A DNA stretch of 8,965 nucleotides from Clostridia bacterium (GTDB taxonomy: Bacteria > Bacillota > Clostridia > Christensenellales > Borkfalkiaceae): positions 1 to 8,965 of the forward strand of contig JAFVXN010000017.1 in NCBI GenBank assembly GCA_017501125.1. Reading direction: 5' to 3'. How positions within the stretch are numbered: the stretch's first letter is position 1; each line of letters begins with the position of its first letter. The position numbers and the translations under genes are program-made. Below the pieces are notes generated by a model. That model made no database searches. It worked only from the letters and a program-made list of their open reading frames with translations, and was not told the origin of the DNA. Shown here one piece after another: positions 6,341-8,965 of the stretch.

Positions 6341-7520
6341 ACGGATTGCAAAGATTGTCTTGATTTTAATAGGGCTTACGTTGGTCGTGGCGTTTTGTCC
6401 GTCTGTTTCCGTTGAGATAGCAAAAGCGGAAGAGATTGAAAGCGTAGAGTCGACCGTTTCGGATAGCGTCAAGGATCAATTAGATGCCTTAGATTTAGAA
6501 AAATTGCAAGAATACGTCGATTCGTTGTCGGGAGGTGAAGGCGGTGACGTAGGCGAACGTATTTTGCGCTATATCAATGGTGAAGTGTTTGATTACGGCG
6601 ACTTTTTTACACAAATAGGCGAGGTTCTATTCAAGAAAGTAAGAGATTTGTTTCCAGCGTTTGCCTGTATTGCGGCAATTACCTTGCTGTGCGGGATTAT
6701 TTCGTCGTTAAGTGGTCAGTTCGTGGAAAAAACGACGGGACAGACCGTCTTTTTCGTGGCGTACGCTTCAACCTTAATCCCCGTGCTGTCTATTTTGATA
6801 GAGTGTTTCTCTTGTACGCAAGAGACGATAGGCTCTTTACAGACGCAAATGCAGGCGGTTTTTCCTATTCTCCTCACGTTGATGGCGTCCAGTGGCGGTA
6901 CGGTATCCGTGGCGATTTTTCAGCCGACTGTGGCGTTTTTAAGCAACGTTATCTTGTCGGTGGTCTCAGGGGTGGTTTTGCCGATAACGATGACTATCAC
7001 CGCCTTTTCGCTTGCTGGACACCTTACGAAAACGGTTCGCTTAAGCCGATTTGTGGCCTTTTTTAAGAGCATAAACAAGTGGATAATCGGTGTATGCGTG
7101 TCGGTGTTCGGGCTGTTTTTTACCGTTCAAGGGATAACGTCCGCATCTTTCGACGGCGTGGCGAAAAAAGTGACTCAATACGCGGTTGGGACGGGCGTGC
7201 CCATCGTTGGTGGCTTTTTGTCGGGTGGATTTGACCTCGCGGTGGCTGGGAGTGTGCTAATTAAGAATTCGCTGGGTAGCATGAGCCTGTTTTTGATGGT
7301 CAGCGTGCTATTCGAGCCTATCATCTTGCTGGTGGCGGTAAACTTATTGTTGCGGCTTACGGCGGCGATTACGCAGCCGTTTGGGGAGGAAAGAATCTCG
7401 AATTTTTTGACCGAAACGGCGGATAATCTTAATTTTTGTACCGCTTGCGTGCTTGTTTGCGCTTTTTTGTATTTCGTGTGCATCGTGTTGTTCGTTTGCT
7501 CGGCGGAGGTGTTCGTTTGA
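6333..7520 (+). CDS. spoIIIAE: Stage III sporulation protein AE
   Basis: SpoIIIAE is the largest membrane protein of the operon; 395 residues here against about 399 in Bacillus subtilis. A signal peptide-like N-terminus (FRRIAKIVLILIGLTLVV) ends in a possible AKA cleavage site at 30-32. A polar region of about 70 residues containing DSLSGGEGGDVGERILRYING follows, then six to eight membrane segments from about 104 to 395. The gly/ser-rich block MASSGGTVSVAIFQP and VGGFLSGGFDLAVAGSVLIKNSLG are typical of the family. It probably forms part of the export pore. The start is TTG at 6333, inside spoIIIAD, with GAGGGGA at 6316-6322 ten bases upstream. The stop overlaps the TTG of spoIIIAF. Confidence 0.94.
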   Translation: MFRRIAKIVLILIGLTLVVAFCPSVSVEIAKAEEIESVESTVSDSVKDQLDALDLEKLQEYVDSLSGGEGGDVGERILRYINGEVFDYGDFFTQIGEVLFKKVRDLFPAFACIAAITLLCGIISSLSGQFVEKTTGQTVFFVAYASTLIPVLSILIECFSCTQETIGSLQTQMQAVFPILLTLMASSGGTVSVAIFQPTVAFLSNVILSVVSGVVLPITMTITAFSLAGHLTKTVRLSRFVAFFKSINKWIIGVCVSVFGLFFTVQGITSASFDGVAKKVTQYAVGTGVPIVGGFLSGGFDLAVAGSVLIKNSLGSMSLFLMVSVLFEPIILLVAVNLLLRLTAAITQPFGEERISNFLTETADNLNFCTACVLVCAFLYFVCIVLFVCSAEVFV

Positions 7521-7984
7521 GTGGCTACTTGTTGAGTATAATAGGGGTGGTGCTTTTTTGTTCCGTGCTGACAGTGGTTTTGCCACAGGGCAAGACGAGC
7601 AAAATCGTAGGCGCGATGGCAAGGCTTGCCTGTATTATTACGATACTTGCCCCTCTCCCTGCCTATTTTAACGGGAATACGGACGGATTTTTCCAGAAAA
7701 CGAGCATAGAAATGGACGAGGACTTCATAAAATATTGCAGTGAATTGCGTATCGAAGAGGCGCAAAAAAATTTGGAGAATTCCCTTCGTGAAAAATACGA
7801 CGAGAACGTGTCCGTGCTCTTCTACTGGGGTTGGGAGGATTGCGAGGAAGGGGAGAATATCAAGGTGTATCAAATCAGCGTGTCGAGTGATTGCTTGACG
7901 GAGGAAGACAAGGCGACGATTAGTCGAGATATCAAAGAGGATTATGGGGTGGAGAAGGTAGTTTATGGGCTTTTTGAAGAGTAA
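7517..7984 (+). CDS. spoIIIAF: Stage III sporulation protein AF
   Basis: The predicted protein has 155 residues. Two N-terminal membrane helices (about 4-23, SIIGVVLFCSVLTVVLPQG, and 30-48, MARLACIITILAPL) are followed by an extracellular domain. Its C-terminal part (VYQISVSSDCLTEEDKATISRDIKEDYGV) suits the small ring-building-motif fold reported for SpoIIIAF. It is shorter than the Bacillus protein (about 206). The same frame stays open upstream to 7436, but that part lies wholly inside spoIIIAE. I chose TTG at 7517 because it sits in a TTGA stop/start overlap, has a GGCGGAGGT ribosome binding site at 7502-7510, and gives the family-like start MSGYLLSIIG. The 3' end overlaps spoIIIAG by 20 bases. 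Confidence 0.9.
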   Translation: MSGYLLSIIGVVLFCSVLTVVLPQGKTSKIVGAMARLACIITILAPLPAYFNGNTDGFFQKTSIEMDEDFIKYCSELRIEEAQKNLENSLREKYDENVSVLFYWGWEDCEEGENIKVYQISVSSDCLTEEDKATISRDIKEDYGVEKVVYGLFEE

Positions 7985-8321
7985 AATCGGGGGCATAACG
8001 CAGAAATTCAAAAAAATCCCACTAAAAGAGGCTTTAATTTTCGTGGTGGTTGGTTGCCTGTTGCTGGCGTTGGCGTTTTTTGTTTTTCGGCAGGATAAAG
8101 AAACGATGACGAGTACGATTACAGGGACGGATTCCGAAAAGCGCCTAACGGCAATTTTACAAGAATTTGACGGCTTGGGAAACGTACGGGTGATGATTGG
8201 GAGCACGGAGGAGGGTGAAAAAAGCGTGGTGATCGTATGCGACGGACAAAAGGATATACGAACGATTGTAGAGGTTAGAGAGGCCGCCGCAAGGTGGTGG
8301 GGACGCCCGAAAGAAACGTAA
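7965..8321 (+). CDS. spoIIIAG: Stage III sporulation protein AG, very short and frame-altered at the end
   Basis: SpoIIIAG forms a large ring between mother-cell and forespore membranes. As read, this protein has 118 residues (about 229 in Bacillus subtilis). A basic N-terminus is followed by one membrane helix (22-41) and a short linker. A compact ring-building domain begins near 56 with SEKRLTAILQEFDGLGNVRVMI and continues SVVIVCDGQKDIRTIVEVREAAA to residue 109. Only about nine residues (GSTEEGEKS) join the two halves, where other SpoIIIAG proteins carry a long insertion that forms the beta-barrel. The end RWWGRPKET does not look like the family. A shift to the -1 frame after codon 109 gives KVVGTPERNVKIYFK, which does. 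The ATG at 7965 has GGAGAAGG at 7951-7958. It lies between spoIIIAF and spoIIIAH as expected. Confidence 0.85.
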   Translation: MGFLKSKIGGITQKFKKIPLKEALIFVVVGCLLLALAFFVFRQDKETMTSTITGTDSEKRLTAILQEFDGLGNVRVMIGSTEEGEKSVVIVCDGQKDIRTIVEVREAAARWWGRPKET

Positions 8322-8338
8322 AAATTTATTTTAAATAA
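8289..8338 (+). other. Probable -1 frameshift: lost 3' end of spoIIIAG
   Basis: In the frame one base back, codons from 8291 to the TAA at 8336-8338 read KVVGTPERNVKIYFK. Joined to frame-0 residue 109 this gives a 124-residue protein whose tail aligns without gaps to the SpoIIIAG pattern EAVxxVLxVPxxxVxV and supplies the final beta-strand. A single missing A in GCAAGG (8289-8294) would explain it. The region is otherwise non-coding. Confidence 0.7.
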
Positions 8339-8344
8339 AAAATG

Positions 8345-8351
8345 AAAGGAG
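8345..8351 (+). promoter_or_regulatory. Ribosome binding site deciding the spoIIIAH start
   Basis: AAAGGAG at 8345-8351 lies eight bases before the ATG at 8360. The same frame has an ATG at 8342, but that would place this Shine-Dalgarno sequence inside the coding region, so 8360 is preferred. Confidence 0.85.
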
Positions 8352-8359
8352 ATAGAAAT

Positions 8360-8848
8360 ATGTCAAACAAAAAGAAAATTATCGTGATGTCGTCTTTGGT
8401 GGCGGCTTTGGCGTTGGTGGCGGCGTTTAATTTCGTGCTGGCTAGTGATGAGGCGACGGCGACCACGGACGCAACCGTGACGACGGCGAACTATTTTACT
8501 ACCTATCGCAACGAGAGAACTTCTACGCGTAGTGAGGAGTTGTTGCAACTTGACAGCATTATTGCCCTGTACGAAGTAGGGGACGACAGATACGAGCAAG
8601 CCACTCAGATGAAGATGGATATCGTCGAGGTGATGGAAAAGGAACTCGTGATAGAAAATATGGTCAAATCGCTCGGCTTTTCCGATGCCGTCGTATCCGT
8701 TTCTACTACGTCGGACAACGTTAACGTGTTTATTAACAGCGAGGAACTCAATTACGATACCGCGCTTTCCATCTACAATATGCTGAAAAACGAAACGGGT
8801 GCGGTCGCAGGGAACGTTATCATTATGCCCGTGTATAGTGAAAGTTGA
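8360..8848 (+). CDS. spoIIIAH: Stage III sporulation protein AH
   Basis: SpoIIIAH is the mother-cell membrane protein whose outer domain meets forespore SpoIIQ across the septum, holding the two membranes together and forming the channel wall. The predicted 162 residues have a lysine start (NKKK), one membrane helix at about 7-28, and a Thr/Ala/Asp-rich linker (30-43). The conserved domain begins at YFTTYRNERTSTRSEE, where a helical stretch is followed by KELVIENMVKSLGFSDAVVSV and ends ETGAVAGNVIIMPVYSES. The ring-building domain is complete. The protein is shorter than in Bacillus (218), mainly in the linker. It is the last gene of the operon, and no hairpin terminator is seen after it. Confidence 0.93.
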   Translation: MSNKKKIIVMSSLVAALALVAAFNFVLASDEATATTDATVTTANYFTTYRNERTSTRSEELLQLDSIIALYEVGDDRYEQATQMKMDIVEVMEKELVIENMVKSLGFSDAVVSVSTTSDNVNVFINSEELNYDTALSIYNMLKNETGAVAGNVIIMPVYSES

Positions 8849-8878
8849 TAATTAACCGCTAAATTGTATAAAAAGGGA

Positions 8879-8913
8879 AGAAATATTCAAAAAACAGTAG
8901 AAATATTCAAAAA
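8879..8913 (+). repeat. Two 15-bp direct repeats upstream of the promoter
   Basis: AGAAATATTCAAAAA occurs at 8879-8893 and again, exactly, at 8899-8913. The copies are 20 bp apart start to start, about two helical turns. Each holds GAAATATTC, a GAA-N3-TTC inverted arrangement. Relative to the predicted start near 8933, the copies cover about -54 to -40 and -34 to -20, positions suited to a regulator. Confidence 0.8.
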
Positions 8914-8915
8914 GA

Positions 8916-8926
8916 TGTGCTATAAT
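8916..8926 (+). promoter_or_regulatory. Extended -10 promoter of the next gene
   Basis: TGTGCTATAAT at 8916-8926 contains TATAAT at 8921-8926 with TG at 8918-8919, the extended -10 form. No good -35 box is found at 16-18 bp (the best is TAGAAA at 8898-8903), which suggests dependence on the extended -10 or on an activator. Transcription would begin near 8933. Confidence 0.7.
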
Positions 8927-8942
8927 ATGGTAGGAAACTTAT

Positions 8943-8965
8943 AAAGGAGCACTTTTTGAATGTCA
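8943..8965 (+). CDS. Ribosome binding site and first codons of an unidentified gene
   Basis: AAAGGAG at 8943-8949 precedes two possible starts: TTG at 8956 (six bases away) and ATG at 8960 (ten bases away), which are in different frames. Only two or three codons are in the window, so the product cannot be named. In related bacteria an Asp23-family or nusB gene often follows spoIIIAH, but nothing here shows that. Confidence 0.5.

Noticed and set aside
7436..7516. Longer start for spoIIIAF
   Set aside because: This part lies wholly within spoIIIAE, and the TTG at 7517 has a strong ribosome binding site and the family-like N-terminus.
7175..8206. Long open frame on the minus strand (343 codons) across spoIIIAE-AG
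   Set aside because: It is antisense to three well-supported spoIIIA genes, has no recognisable domain, and no ribosome binding site was seen.
8276..8305. Programmed -1 frameshift in spoIIIAG
   Set aside because: The site CGCAAGG allows poor re-pairing of both tRNAs, and the downstream hairpin is only three base pairs. A simple one-base loss is more likely, though I keep recoding as a lesser option in the findings.
8849..8880. Terminator after spoIIIAH
   Set aside because: The stretch is AT-rich but has no stable GC-containing hairpin with a following T run.

Overview
The window is a stretch of chromosome from an endospore-forming Clostridia-type Firmicute. The evidence is a complete eight-gene spoIIIA sporulation operon, an IspH-ribosomal protein S1 fusion gene of the kind known in Clostridia, and the clostridial order cmk-plsC-ispH-rpsA. 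Base composition looks intermediate, with strong AGGAGG-like ribosome binding sites and several TTG starts. A little-studied gut lineage (for example near Christensenellales) is possible but is only a guess. All genes lie on the + strand, and no mobile element, tRNA, rRNA or CRISPR was seen.

Layout. (1) 2-346: the 3' end of a HI0933-family flavoprotein gene. (2) 339-2992 and on to 4222: a metabolic/housekeeping operon behind a very good sigma-A promoter (TTGACT, 17 bp, TATAAT) whose -35 box overlaps the previous stop codon. It encodes an AroH-type chorismate mutase fused to cytidylate kinase, a PlsC-type acyltransferase, and an IspH-S1 fusion. It links aromatic amino acid, pyrimidine nucleotide, phospholipid and isoprenoid synthesis with translation. 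(3) 4223-4369: two tandem intrinsic terminators, then a very short leader. (4) 4370-8848: spoIIIAA, AB, AC, AD, AE, AF, AG and AH, tightly packed with start/stop overlaps. Together they encode the mother-cell half of the SpoIIIA-SpoIIQ channel (feeding tube) across the septum of the forespore: an ATPase (AA), membrane export-platform proteins (AB-AE) and ring-building proteins (AF, AG, AH). (5) 8849-8965: an extended -10 promoter with a 15-bp direct repeat at a 20-bp period, then the first bases of another gene.

The points most worth attention are: the AroH-Cmk fusion with almost no linker; a promoter plus perfect Shine-Dalgarno and in-frame ATG inside the IspH-S1 gene, which could give free S1 protein; a very short SpoIIIAG that lacks the usual insertion and whose last strand is recovered only by a -1 frame change; spoIIIAA lacking a ribosome binding site, with a TATAAT overlapping its start codon; and the repeated putative operator at the right edge.
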